The notes below the pieces were generated by a model. It ran no database searches and was not told the DNA's origin. It saw only the letters and a program-made list of their open reading frames with translations. The position numbers and the translations under genes are program-made. From Balneola vulgaris DSM 17893 (GTDB taxonomy: Bacteria; Bacteroidota; Rhodothermia; Balneolales; Balneolaceae), in the NCBI RefSeq assembly GCF_000375465.1, contig NZ_AQXH01000001.1:1570768-1634767 (forward strand): DNA of 64,000 bases, written 5' to 3'. Of this stretch, positions 24,626-33,281 are shown one piece after another (position 1 is the stretch's first letter; every line of letters begins with the position of its first letter).

Positions 24626-26383
24626 TTAAATTTTAGCAATTAAATAGTTTCCAAGAAAATCTGCGTCTAGTTTTTCAGCGGCAATAGCGGCATCAGCGAG
24701 TGATGCGAATTGTCCAATAGCCACTCTATATAAAACGCCATAAGTATCTGAAGGGCGTTCAATAATCATGGCTCTATACCCTAGATCTGTTAATCTCTGA
24801 TATTGTGTTTCAGCACCGTCTTGTCTACTTAAGGTGTATAACACTATCGTGTAGCCGTTGTTCCCAGCATCTGTAACGCTACCCATTAACCCATAAGTAT
24901 CTGCATTTACTTCTACAGCCTCATTAGTGGCAGGGGCTTCAACTGGAGCTTCATTTTCGGTATCCACTACCCTGTTTTCAGGCGTGAAAGTATTTTCTTC
25001 AGGCTGATTTGTTACTTCCTCACTTGTTGTTGTAGCCGCTGGTTCTTCAACGGGCTGGCTAACTTCTTGCTCCGTAGCAGTTGGTTGCTGTGTAGCTGGT
25101 GGGGTTTCAACTGGTGGAGGTGGAGTTTGTTGCACATTATTTTGTGCTACAGCAGGTTGTTGAGTGGTATTCGAAGCAGGGGTAATACCTTGTATGTTTA
25201 TAATTCCAAAGTACGCAAGTCCATAACCTGCACCTCCAAGTACCACTAAGGCCAATATCATATATAAGAATACAGGAGATCCTTGTTTACGGTCTCTTGG
25301 TGATTTCGGAGTTTTGCTTTCTAGTTTTCCGGCCTCTTTATCCGCTTCTCCTTTCTCTTCTTCTTTAGCTGCTTCTTTTTTGTTCGATTTAGCTTTTTTA
25401 CCTGATGATACATTGGTTACAACAGGTACGAAGTCATCAAGAGTGTCATCTTGTTCTTCTTCTTGCGTTTCCTCATCAAACTCATCAAAAGGATCATCAA
25501 AATCGTCGCTAGAAGTACCGTCTAATTCAGAGAAATCTAAATCTTCTTCTTCATCCGATTCATCACTGTCATCAGAGTCTCCTTCAGCCGCATTTGCCCC
25601 TAGTAAACCAGCAAAAGCGTTTTCAGTATCTTCTTCTTTATGGGCATCAATTCCCCATTTATCTGGACCTGGAGCTTCTTCTTCCTCTTCGGATTCAGCT
25701 TCTGTGTCAAAAACTGAATCGTCTAAGAATTCACCACTTGGCGCTATTTCTTCTGTTTCAGGCTCTTCTTCTAATGATTCATCCGTAGTATCCATGTCTT
25801 CGATACTTTCGTCTGTATCTTCTTCTAAACCACCAAACGGATCATCATCTAGCTCATCTTCTGCGGTGCCATCTCCTTCTAGTGCAGAAAAGTCAATATC
25901 GTCCTCTTCTAATTCCTCTTCAGGCTCAGTAGTATCTTCTTCCGTTTCTTCCTCAGATTCTTCCTCATCTAATTCACTAAAGATCTCTGCGAAAGGATCC
26001 TCATACTCTTTACTTGCACTTTCATCGAGCAATCCTTCAATTGGATTCTCCTCCTCTTCCTCTGATGTTGGCTCGTCTTCGATTTTGTCTTCAATGCCAG
26101 AGCTATCCTCAGAACTTGAATCACCACTGCCAGGAAGTTCAATAGGCTCCATGCCTACATATTTATAATTAATTTCTGTTTCTAGGTCTTCAGAGGGTAT
26201 AAAATGAATGTTATTTCCAAGCTTGCTAAAAATACCAAAGCCTTCAACTTCATACGCTTCGTTCTCTTCTAATGCTTTTTTGATATCAGATACTAACTCA
26301 GCAAGCTGTTTTTCAACTTTTTCTTGCTCCAAGCCAGAGTTTTCCATCAATAAGCCAACTAATTTCTCATTATCTATTAACAT
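24626..26383 (-). CDS. HU-like domain / acidic linker / membrane helix / SPOR domain protein
   Basis: A 585-residue protein with five parts. Residues 1-80 look like a HU/CCDC81-type domain (YEVEGFGIFSKLGNNIHFIPS). Residues 80-320 are extremely acidic and Ser-rich, with a repeated motif: DIDFSALEGDG at 162-172 and DLDFSELDGTS at 281-291, each followed by DDPF. Residues 327-367 are basic. A single membrane helix lies at about 370-394, then a Pro/Gln/Thr/Glu spacer to about 490 and a C-terminal SPOR domain (about 505-585) that should bind denuded septal peptidoglycan. The topology puts HU in the cytoplasm and SPOR in the periplasm. It probably links the nucleoid or another cytoplasmic partner to the division site. 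HU-SPOR fusions are known in Bacteroidota; the mechanism is open. Confidence 0.85.
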   Translation of the reverse strand: MLIDNEKLVGLLMENSGLEQEKVEKQLAELVSDIKKALEENEAYEVEGFGIFSKLGNNIHFIPSEDLETEINYKYVGMEPIELPGSGDSSSEDSSGIEDKIEDEPTSEEEEENPIEGLLDESASKEYEDPFAEIFSELDEEESEEETEEDTTEPEEELEEDDIDFSALEGDGTAEDELDDDPFGGLEEDTDESIEDMDTTDESLEEEPETEEIAPSGEFLDDSVFDTEAESEEEEEAPGPDKWGIDAHKEEDTENAFAGLLGANAAEGDSDDSDESDEEEDLDFSELDGTSSDDFDDPFDEFDEETQEEEQDDTLDDFVPVVTNVSSGKKAKSNKKEAAKEEEKGEADKEAGKLESKTPKSPRDRKQGSPVFLYMILALVVLGGAGYGLAYFGIINIQGITPASNTTQQPAVAQNNVQQTPPPPVETPPATQQPTATEQEVSQPVEEPAATTTSEEVTNQPEENTFTPENRVVDTENEAPVEAPATNEAVEVNADTYGLMGSVTDAGNNGYTIVLYTLSRQDGAETQYQRLTDLGYRAMIIERPSDTYGVLYRVAIGQFASLADAAIAAEKLDADFLGNYLIAKI

Positions 26384-26386
26384 GGC

Positions 26387-26584
26387 TTAGTCCTCCAAAT
26401 CGGCTTTGAATTCCATATAATCTTTTGGAGGCATCATAACCGTGGTACCGTCCGCTCTTTTTTCTTGTTGTTGGCTCATATGTTCAGCCTTAAACACACC
26501 TAAGCCTTTCACTTCCACGGTGTTTTTCATTATGATCTGATCACGCACTGTAATAACAAATGCTTCTAAAAATGCTTTGGTCAT
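26387..26584 (-). CDS. Very short HU/IHF-like protein
   Basis: A 65-residue protein that aligns by eye with the second half of HU: a helix (MTKAFLEAFVITVRDQI), then VEVKGLGVFKAEH, which matches the HU beta-arm base, and MPPKDYMEFKADLED at the end. The first helix of a normal 90-residue HU is missing. Upstream in the same frame is only one codon and the stop of the barrel gene, so there is no hidden N-terminus. It sits three bases before the HU-SPOR gene and may pair with its HU domain, supplying or capping the dimer. That pairing is inference. Confidence 0.75.
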   Translation of the reverse strand: MTKAFLEAFVITVRDQIIMKNTVEVKGLGVFKAEHMSQQQEKRADGTTVMMPPKDYMEFKADLED

Positions 26585-26587
26585 AGC

Positions 26588-28303
26588 TTAGAGATTAATT
26601 TTAATGCCTCCGAATATCTGGAATGGGCGTTCTTCGTAACCTTGCCAGATCTCATATTTTTGTCCTAGAATATTCAATACTTTGAAATAAACCCCAAATT
26701 TTTCATTTAAGCTATATTCTGCTTCCGCATTTAATAAGCTGTAAGCACTTAAATCCTCATCATTGGCTGGGTCTTCACGCTTTCCTACATACTGCAACCA
26801 AGTACTTATCGATACATCTGACAATGGTTTAAAGGAAAGCATGCCTTCTGCACCTAATCGCTCTTCAAAAGGTACATCGCCTCCTGATTTTAGCTCCATG
26901 CGCTGTGCATACACCCGCCCATCAAACCAGAACCGGTCGCTCGTAATTTGTTGTGCTATTCCAACTTCCAATTTAAAGCTATTTATATCGGCATAATTGA
27001 CTTCGTAAAATAACTGCTCTTCATTTGCACCGAATAACTCTTCATTTCGCATATAATAGCCGTAGTTATCAACAAACTTGTATGTAACTGTGCTATATAA
27101 TTTCGTCGCTTCTATAGGGGCATACTCAAGTCCACCATTCACACCCATCTCGTATTGGTATTCGAGCATGGCATTAGCACCAATAAAGCGGTTGGTTTGA
27201 TGATGCTCCCAAAGGGTCTTCATTTCTGGACGAGTAAACAGCGCTCCCGAAAGGGATAAACCCTGCTTGATAGTATGATGCATCGAAGCATTTGAAATAA
27301 AAGCTACACCGTTGCGATTACCATCCGAGAGGTAAGCCAATCCACCTTCTAAGCTTATAGTTGTGGAATAATTATATAAGGTAGAGTACTCAAAAGTAGC
27401 TTGTGTGTTCATCCACTGCGTATTGCCATTTTCTTCCGATGAGTAATTCCCCATTCTAAGATCAATGTTGCCCGTGAACACATCGTATAATTTCTTACCT
27501 GCCCACGTGCGCTCATAGCCTGCTTGAATATGTTGCTCGCCTTGACCACCACGTAATGCAGCATTCGGAGCCATTAAGTCCACATCAAGGACTGCTCCAT
27601 TTAGATACACCTGCCAGCCTTCTAGTGAATTCTGGTTGTCTTCGATAATCACCCCTGCGTTAAATCCTATATAATCCTTTTGTGGGGTGCCTGAATTATC
27701 ATTCGGCACATTTGGTGATAAATCGAATAAGTGATTGAAGTCGTTGAAAGCACCCGTTTTTACCGATGCCTTTACTCCATTTTTCAGGTCTATACCGTAA
27801 AAGCCATTCAGGTTGAAAAATCTAAATCCAGAATCTTGATTGTTTAAATGCCCATTCGAACTGGTGAAGTCCATATTTCCTGAAATGATACTCTGCTCAT
27901 TTAATCTTCTAAAGGCATAAGCTTCCAGCTCTGGAGTTAAGAAACTACCAATCCCAGATTTTAAATAAATACTACCTCGTTTAGGATTCGTGAGTATTGA
28001 ACGCTGAGGCGGTACGGGGCGGTCTAGCTCTGTAAGTGCAATGTTTGCTACCGCTTCACGATCCGATTCCATAAAAGGCACCCTATTCGGGTCAATTCGG
28101 AATACTCTTGGCTTCGGGTTAAAACCTAAAATAGGTTGGCGGCGGATACCTGGGAAACGAGCTTTAAACTCACTTCGAATCTCAATATCCTGAGGGTCAA
28201 TTTCTGGTAATAGTGAGTTTTGAGGAGAGCCTCCTGTTTGGGCTACTGCTCCAGGAGCCACAAAAAATATGATAAGGGTTGCAAATAGGAGTCGTTTCAT
28301 CAT
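26588..28303 (-). CDS. Outer-membrane TonB-receptor-like barrel without a clear plug
   Basis: A 571-residue exported protein with a signal peptide (about 1-21, ending VAQ) and about 450 residues of alternating amphipathic strands ending in GGIKINL, typical of the barrel of a TonB-dependent receptor. I see no carboxypeptidase-like or plug domain at the front, only a short Pro/Arg-rich N-terminal stretch (PEIDPQDIEIRSEFKARFPG and on). So it may be a plugless relative or a divergent porin. It is first in the operon that encodes HU, HU-SPOR, ExbB, ExbD, TonB and S41 peptidase, suggesting it is the outer-membrane partner of this transducer. Confidence 0.72.
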   Translation of the reverse strand: MMKRLLFATLIIFFVAPGAVAQTGGSPQNSLLPEIDPQDIEIRSEFKARFPGIRRQPILGFNPKPRVFRIDPNRVPFMESDREAVANIALTELDRPVPPQRSILTNPKRGSIYLKSGIGSFLTPELEAYAFRRLNEQSIISGNMDFTSSNGHLNNQDSGFRFFNLNGFYGIDLKNGVKASVKTGAFNDFNHLFDLSPNVPNDNSGTPQKDYIGFNAGVIIEDNQNSLEGWQVYLNGAVLDVDLMAPNAALRGGQGEQHIQAGYERTWAGKKLYDVFTGNIDLRMGNYSSEENGNTQWMNTQATFEYSTLYNYSTTISLEGGLAYLSDGNRNGVAFISNASMHHTIKQGLSLSGALFTRPEMKTLWEHHQTNRFIGANAMLEYQYEMGVNGGLEYAPIEATKLYSTVTYKFVDNYGYYMRNEELFGANEEQLFYEVNYADINSFKLEVGIAQQITSDRFWFDGRVYAQRMELKSGGDVPFEERLGAEGMLSFKPLSDVSISTWLQYVGKREDPANDEDLSAYSLLNAEAEYSLNEKFGVYFKVLNILGQKYEIWQGYEERPFQIFGGIKINL

Positions 28304-28332
28304 CAGAAAAAGTTTTAGGAATGTACTAAAAT

Positions 28333-28348
28333 TTAAACCAAGGTTTAA
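28333..28348. promoter_or_regulatory. Dyad upstream of the barrel-HU-SPOR operon
   Basis: TTAAACC (28333-28339) and GGTTTAA (28342-28348) form a perfect 7-bp inverted repeat around AA, 30 bases before the start of the operon's first gene. The very short centre suits a protein operator better than an RNA hairpin. Confidence 0.35.
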
Positions 28349-28386
28349 GCTAATCAGGTTAAAAGGTGTACCCTTTCAAATCTGCA

Positions 28387-29409
28387 TCAGTTCCCGTTAG
28401 TAGCGCCTTTTTTTAATACCACGTACTTATCAATGGCCAATAAAATAGGAGTACTAATAATCACTACTGCTAAAGTAGATGCATGCGTAATGGTACCGTA
28501 GGCTAAACCAATGGTTTCTGGTACAGCAAATAGTAAGAATAAACTCTTTGTCACAAATAAGTGATAAGTACCTACCCCACCTGGTGTTGGTATTATGATA
28601 CCCACTGCTGATACCATCGTAATTACTAAAGCGTCAGCGAAGGAAAGATCGAAGGTTTCCACCATATCGAACATATAAAAAGGGATGTAGGTCATGCAAA
28701 TGTAAGCCACCCAAATCAAAATGGTATACAGTATAAAGAGTGGCCAATTTTTCAGTTCTCTAACTGCAAGCACCCCATCCACAAAGGTTTTAACAATCTC
28801 TTTAAACTTCTGAAATCCTTTTTCAACGACTCCACCTTGCTTGCTTAACGCTTTTAATGCCATGTACAATACGGCAATCACAAGGGCCACTATTCCTAAA
28901 AACTTCAAAGCCGACCACCCGAAAGACATCAACACACTTGAATCGGTTATATCCATTCCAAAGAGGTTGCTTAGAATATCCGGGCTCGATATCATGAATA
29001 CGACTACAAATGTCATCAATAGCAACATACTCACCACATCGATGATGCGCTCCAGAACAATGGTTCCTATTAGCTTACTGTTGCTTTCGCCTACTTGTTG
29101 GGCTACGTATACCGGACGCGTTACTTCCCCTAATCGAGCAAAGGGGATATTTGACAGATATCCTACCATCACCCCTGTAAACAATGTGATGGAATGAGGT
29201 GTTTTCTCTTTATCTGTGAATAGTAGTTTCCAGCGAAGGGCTCGCATGAGATGTGCAAAAAGAATACAGCCCACAAATGGGAGTATCCAACCATAACTCA
29301 TAGATTTTGAGGCTTCAATAATTTGCTCAAACTCTACTTCTTTAAATGCAATCCAAAGGAAAAAAGCGGCTACCGCTATACCCGCTAAAACTTTTAATGT
29401 GGTCTTCAA
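28387..29409 (-). CDS. YbhN/AglD-type flippase-like membrane protein
   Basis: A 340-residue integral membrane protein of the UPF0104 (lysylphosphatidylglycerol synthase membrane region) family, with about eight hydrophobic segments. Family marks are LMRALRWKLLF near 60-70, GYLSNIPFARLGEVTRPVYVA near 90-110, LERIIDV near 125, and PTPGGVGTYH near 277-286. Such proteins are proposed lipid or glycolipid translocases; the C-terminal aminoacyl-transferase domain of MprF is absent. Its start abuts the lolA-like stop with no spacing, so it is the last gene of the gcvT-comB-ftsK-lolA run. Confidence 0.85.
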   Translation of the reverse strand: MKTTLKVLAGIAVAAFFLWIAFKEVEFEQIIEASKSMSYGWILPFVGCILFAHLMRALRWKLLFTDKEKTPHSITLFTGVMVGYLSNIPFARLGEVTRPVYVAQQVGESNSKLIGTIVLERIIDVVSMLLLMTFVVVFMISSPDILSNLFGMDITDSSVLMSFGWSALKFLGIVALVIAVLYMALKALSKQGGVVEKGFQKFKEIVKTFVDGVLAVRELKNWPLFILYTILIWVAYICMTYIPFYMFDMVETFDLSFADALVITMVSAVGIIIPTPGGVGTYHLFVTKSLFLLFAVPETIGLAYGTITHASTLAVVIISTPILLAIDKYVVLKKGATNGN

Positions 29410-30018
29410 TTAATACCTCGTATCTACGATTTCAGCATCCTTTGGGTACCTTAGTACAAAGAGATCCTCTTTTTTATCTATAAATTTTCCGTTTTTGAAC
29501 GTCGTTACAATTACGTTCTCCGAAAAATCGTACGCCGTTATGCTTATCGGATGTGCATTAGCATCTACTAAAATCTCAACTTTCACGTAGAGTGCAAAAT
29601 CATCTTCTGTTTCCATGATGATTTTCATATGCCCATTTTCCTGACGTTCTTCATCTATAACATAAGTTGAATCTACGCCTTTTAACATTCTAGATGGTGC
29701 AAAATCATCCTCATCTTCCGAATAATCACTAATGATTACACGATTTTTTGCCTGATCATATACTTTTGAAGTCTCACCATCTACTATAAGCAGCTGTCCT
29801 TCACTTTCTAAGCGGTACTTATCGGCAGATACCCAAATTTTACCTGTACTACTTAATGACTCTTTGGTGTAAGAATCGATGTAGACGTGCTCAAAATTAG
29901 CTTCAAATACGCGGCCTTGTTCAAAATTGGCACGCACTTGTGGGAATACTTGTGCGTGAGCACTTATAGCACCTACTAATAGCCAAAGGCTACATAGGCT
30001 ACAAATCCTTAAGACCAT
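29410..30018 (-). CDS. LolA-like periplasmic lipoprotein carrier
   Basis: A 202-residue protein from the ATG at 30018. This start gives a proper signal peptide (MVLRICSLCSLWLL through AHAQ); the longer reading from 30102 would put 28 charged residues in front of it. The start overlaps the ftsK stop by 20 bases. The mature part has the LolA open-barrel pattern: ANFEHVYID, STGKIWVSADKYRLESEGQLLIVDGETSKVYD, VEILVDANAHPISI, ITAYDFSENVIVTTFKN. LolA carries lipoproteins from LolCDE to the outer membrane. The lolE-like permease is about 22 kb away at 7306-8532. Confidence 0.85.
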   Translation of the reverse strand: MVLRICSLCSLWLLVGAISAHAQVFPQVRANFEQGRVFEANFEHVYIDSYTKESLSSTGKIWVSADKYRLESEGQLLIVDGETSKVYDQAKNRVIISDYSEDEDDFAPSRMLKGVDSTYVIDEERQENGHMKIIMETEDDFALYVKVEILVDANAHPISITAYDFSENVIVTTFKNGKFIDKKEDLFVLRYPKDAEIVDTRY

Positions 30019-32533
30019 CCAAGATTTCTTGAAGTTCTTCTTCGGTGTCGATGAGTACATCGCGAGCGGTACTGCCTTGATATGGTCCAACAATTCCTGC
30101 ATTAAATAATTGATCTATGATTCTTCCGGCTCTGTTATAACCGATTTTCAACTTTCTTTGAAGCAACGATACTGATCCTTGCTGATGCAAGATTACCACT
30201 TTCGCTGCCGACTCAAACATTTCGTCTATGTCATCTAACGGATCAGGGATGCCTGCATTGTCTTCTTGAATGATTGGCAGATGAAAAGGTTCCTTATACC
30301 CAGCTTGTTGCCCAATAAATGCATTAATACGCTCTACCTCTTCGGTGGATACGAATGCATTCTGGAGACGAGTCATACCTGCGCCATTGGTAAAGAGCAT
30401 GTCTCCTGCGCCTACAAGTTGATCGGCTCCACCCATATCTAAAATGGTTCTAGAATCCACTTTCGATGCCACTTGATAAGCAATACGAGCAGGGAAGTTT
30501 GCTTTGATGGTACCCGTAATAACGTTTACTGATGGACGCTGGGTAGCAACTACCAAGTGAATACCAATGGCCCTTGCAAGCTGTGCAAGTCTCGCAATCG
30601 GCTCCTCAATTTGTTTACCCGCCGTCATCATTAAATCAGCAAGCTCATCAATAATAACTACAATATATGGCAGATGACGATGGCCGAGGTCTTCGTCCAA
30701 TTCACCTGATTTAAACTTAGCGTTGTATGCTTTGATGTCACGAACTAAAGCCATCTTTAGTAAATCGTAGCGATCATCCATTTCCTTACAAACGCTGTTC
30801 AAGGTTTCTAGCGCTTTAGAAGTATCCGTTACAATAGGTTCGTCGGCATTGGGGAGCATTGCCAAAAAGTGATTCTGAATATTACGATACAGAGCAAGCT
30901 CGATCTTTTTAGGATCAATCATCACAAACTTCAAATTCTCTGGATCGCACTTATATAACAAACAGGTGATGATGGTATTCACACCAACCGATTTACCTGA
31001 ACCTGTAGCCCCTGCCATCAACAGGTGAGGCATTTTGGCTAGGTCAATCATAAACACTTCATTCTCGATCGTCTTACCAAAAGCCACCGGTAAGGTCATA
31101 TCCGTTTCAACGAATTTTTTGGTATTGATAACCTGCTTGATGTACACCATCTCGCGTGAGCTATTCGGCACTTCAATACCCACAGCCGATTTCCCCGGAA
31201 TTGGAGTAAGCATACGCAAACCTTTAGACGCCATCGCCATTTTAAGGTCGTTGGAATAGCTTTCGATCTTGCTAATCTTTACATCTGGAGCTGGCTCTAA
31301 TTCATACAAAGTAACGGTTGGACCAACAATGGCGTTGATGCCTACAATTTCAATTCTGTGGCGCTTAAGTTTGTCTAAAATTATGCGCTTATTCTCTCGA
31401 ATTTCTTCTAAATCAACTTCTGTTCTATTCCCAGGAGGCGTATCTAACAAATCTATAGTTGGGAACTTGTAACGAATTACCGGTACTTCCTTAGCTTTAT
31501 CTCTATTGATCTTATCTAGATCTCTTTCGCCAGCTTCTTCGTCGCCTTCTCCTTTATAAACGGCCACTTCTAAATCATCGCCGTCTTCATCAATCACTTC
31601 TTTTTCTTCTAGCTTCTTATCTAAAGCAGCTCTTGGACGGTTATCAATTTCATCTGAACGCTTCTTTTCATTTTCAATGCGTTCCAAGTCTTCTTCATGA
31701 GAACGAGCTACGATATCATCTATCGTTGGTGGAGGCGTTACTTCTTCCTCCTCCTTTTTGGGCGTAGCCTTTTTGGCTTTCTTCTCAACTTTAGCTTCTT
31801 CTTTATCGGCCTTTTTAGCTTCTCGCTCGGCCCTACGTGCGGCTAACCGTTCTTCACGTTCTTGAGCCTTAATCTCTTTCTTCTCGGCACGAGCAATACG
31901 TGCGTCTTCTAACTTATGCTGAATGTTTTCGATCCAAAGCTTCAGGTTATCAATCGACTTCTGTAAGTCGCGATCAATTAATAAAAGCATAGTAATTACG
32001 GCCATCACGAATAGAATAATGATAGACCCAATGCTACTTGTGAAATTTTGAAGTATGGTTGAGATAGCTAATCCAGCAGCACCACTCCAAACCGAGTCGG
32101 CAGGCATAACCAAGTTGATATTAAACCAAGCCAAAATAGCAGATAGTAGAATGGTGCTCCAAACACCTAAAATGGTAATCCACCCTAACTCTTTATAAGG
32201 GCGGCGACGAAAGATGTGCCACCCTTGGAATAACATAAGAACCGATAAGATTATACTGGTATACCCAAACAGCTGATGCACCATAAAGTGCGAAAGATAT
32301 GCTCCAACGGGACCTAACCAGTTTTTAACCAATCGGGAAGTGGTATCGGTATCGAATAAATCGAGAAAAGAAATAGACCGAGCATATTGGTAGTCTTCAG
32401 GAGAGTAAGATACTATACTAAGCCCAAGTAGGATGGCTATAGAAATGATGATAATACCGATGATTTCCACTTTACGGTGGTCATCAATACCGGCATTTGA
32501 AGTAGTAGATGTATTTAGCTTTTTCTTAGCCAT
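29999..32533 (-). CDS. ftsK: DNA translocase FtsK/SpoIIIE
   Basis: An 844-residue septal DNA pump for chromosome segregation and dimer resolution. Four membrane helices (about 22-42, 85-106, 117-137, 165-187) are followed by a charged Lys/Glu/Arg linker (about 200-345). The motor then has Walker A GATGSGKS at 508-515, Walker B VVIIDELADLM near 627-637, and the conserved ATQRPSVNVITG. The C-terminal gamma winged helix (about 770-840, VILHQQGSVSLLQRKLKIGYNRAGRIIDQL) reads the polar KOPS-type motifs. Its start overlaps the comB stop by 8 bases. It fits a theme with the HU-SPOR operon downstream. Confidence 0.96.
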   Translation of the reverse strand: MAKKKLNTSTTSNAGIDDHRKVEIIGIIIISIAILLGLSIVSYSPEDYQYARSISFLDLFDTDTTSRLVKNWLGPVGAYLSHFMVHQLFGYTSIILSVLMLFQGWHIFRRRPYKELGWITILGVWSTILLSAILAWFNINLVMPADSVWSGAAGLAISTILQNFTSSIGSIIILFVMAVITMLLLIDRDLQKSIDNLKLWIENIQHKLEDARIARAEKKEIKAQEREERLAARRAEREAKKADKEEAKVEKKAKKATPKKEEEEVTPPPTIDDIVARSHEEDLERIENEKKRSDEIDNRPRAALDKKLEEKEVIDEDGDDLEVAVYKGEGDEEAGERDLDKINRDKAKEVPVIRYKFPTIDLLDTPPGNRTEVDLEEIRENKRIILDKLKRHRIEIVGINAIVGPTVTLYELEPAPDVKISKIESYSNDLKMAMASKGLRMLTPIPGKSAVGIEVPNSSREMVYIKQVINTKKFVETDMTLPVAFGKTIENEVFMIDLAKMPHLLMAGATGSGKSVGVNTIITCLLYKCDPENLKFVMIDPKKIELALYRNIQNHFLAMLPNADEPIVTDTSKALETLNSVCKEMDDRYDLLKMALVRDIKAYNAKFKSGELDEDLGHRHLPYIVVIIDELADLMMTAGKQIEEPIARLAQLARAIGIHLVVATQRPSVNVITGTIKANFPARIAYQVASKVDSRTILDMGGADQLVGAGDMLFTNGAGMTRLQNAFVSTEEVERINAFIGQQAGYKEPFHLPIIQEDNAGIPDPLDDIDEMFESAAKVVILHQQGSVSLLQRKLKIGYNRAGRIIDQLFNAGIVGPYQGSTARDVLIDTEEELQEILDGLKDL

Positions 32534-33263
32534 TAAAATTTATTAGAATCCCATCTTTCATCGTGGGCAGCACATCAAATTTATTCTTTTGGCAAACAAA
32601 AGGAATATCTCCATCAGGTACAAGTTCCTTCAAACGAATAGCGTGATCACTTGTTCCAATCGATTGCTCTAAATTCTCTTTATACTTTTCATATAAACTA
32701 AAGGCAATCTTTACGCCATCCTTTGTATTCTCAGGAAGCTTACCCTCACACATTTCGTAGATTACAGAACCTGCAAATAAGGTATCTTCTAACGACATTT
32801 TTCCCTGCCACCCAGAGCAGATTAGAACCACATCATCGTCGTGTTCTTTTAATCCTTCTAGGATACTTTGTTGGTTTAAGAAACAACCTACATAAATTTT
32901 GTTGGCTAATGAAGCCTTTTTTATGGCTTTAGTACCATTGGTGGTATTGATAATTAAGGTCTTATCAGCCACCACTTCTTTGGTGTACTCTAAGGGTGAA
33001 TTTCCTAAGTGAAATCCTTCGATGGTGTTCCCATTTTGTTCCCCGCAAAGTAGATAGTCTTTAGCATCCATGGTTTGGGCAATGCGTACTGCATCTTCCA
33101 TTGCACCCACAGGGATAATCTTTCGCGCACCATTATTCAGTGCAGTAACCATAGACGATGCTGCTCTCAGTACGTCGATAATAACCGCCGACTTCCCTCG
33201 CAAATCTTCCTCTTGAAAGGCTTGCACGGAAAAGTACACGTCCATGTATTCTAGTCTTGCCAT
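32526..33263 (-). CDS. comB: 2-phosphosulfolactate phosphatase (ComB)
   Basis: Removes phosphate from phosphosulfolactate to give sulfolactate. The 245-residue protein follows the ComB family closely: AVIIDVLRAASSMVTALNNGA near 25-45, LLCGEQNGNTIEGFHLGNSP near 70-90, TLIINTTNGTKAI near 102-114, VGCFLNQQSIL near 124, and VVLICSGWQGKMSLEDTLFAG near 144-164. It is embedded between gcvT (18 bases upstream) and ftsK (8-base overlap), far from comA. No sulfolactate dehydrogenase or decarboxylase is nearby. Whether the cell stores, exports or further uses sulfolactate is not visible here. Confidence 0.9.
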   Translation of the reverse strand: MARLEYMDVYFSVQAFQEEDLRGKSAVIIDVLRAASSMVTALNNGARKIIPVGAMEDAVRIAQTMDAKDYLLCGEQNGNTIEGFHLGNSPLEYTKEVVADKTLIINTTNGTKAIKKASLANKIYVGCFLNQQSILEGLKEHDDDVVLICSGWQGKMSLEDTLFAGSVIYEMCEGKLPENTKDGVKIAFSLYEKYKENLEQSIGTSDHAIRLKELVPDGDIPFVCQKNKFDVLPTMKDGILINFNG

Positions 33264-33281
33264 TGTTGTTTTATAAACCGT

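Noticed and set aside
25314..26168. 284-codon open frame on the plus strand, extremely Ser-rich
   Set aside because: It is antisense to the Glu/Asp-rich linker of the HU-SPOR gene; GAA/GAT codons read backwards give Ser/Phe/Ile codons, which explains the long frame. No signal, no motif, no start context.
30019..30102. 28-codon N-terminal extension of the lolA-like protein
   Set aside because: It would put charged residues ahead of an intact signal peptide and lies wholly inside ftsK.
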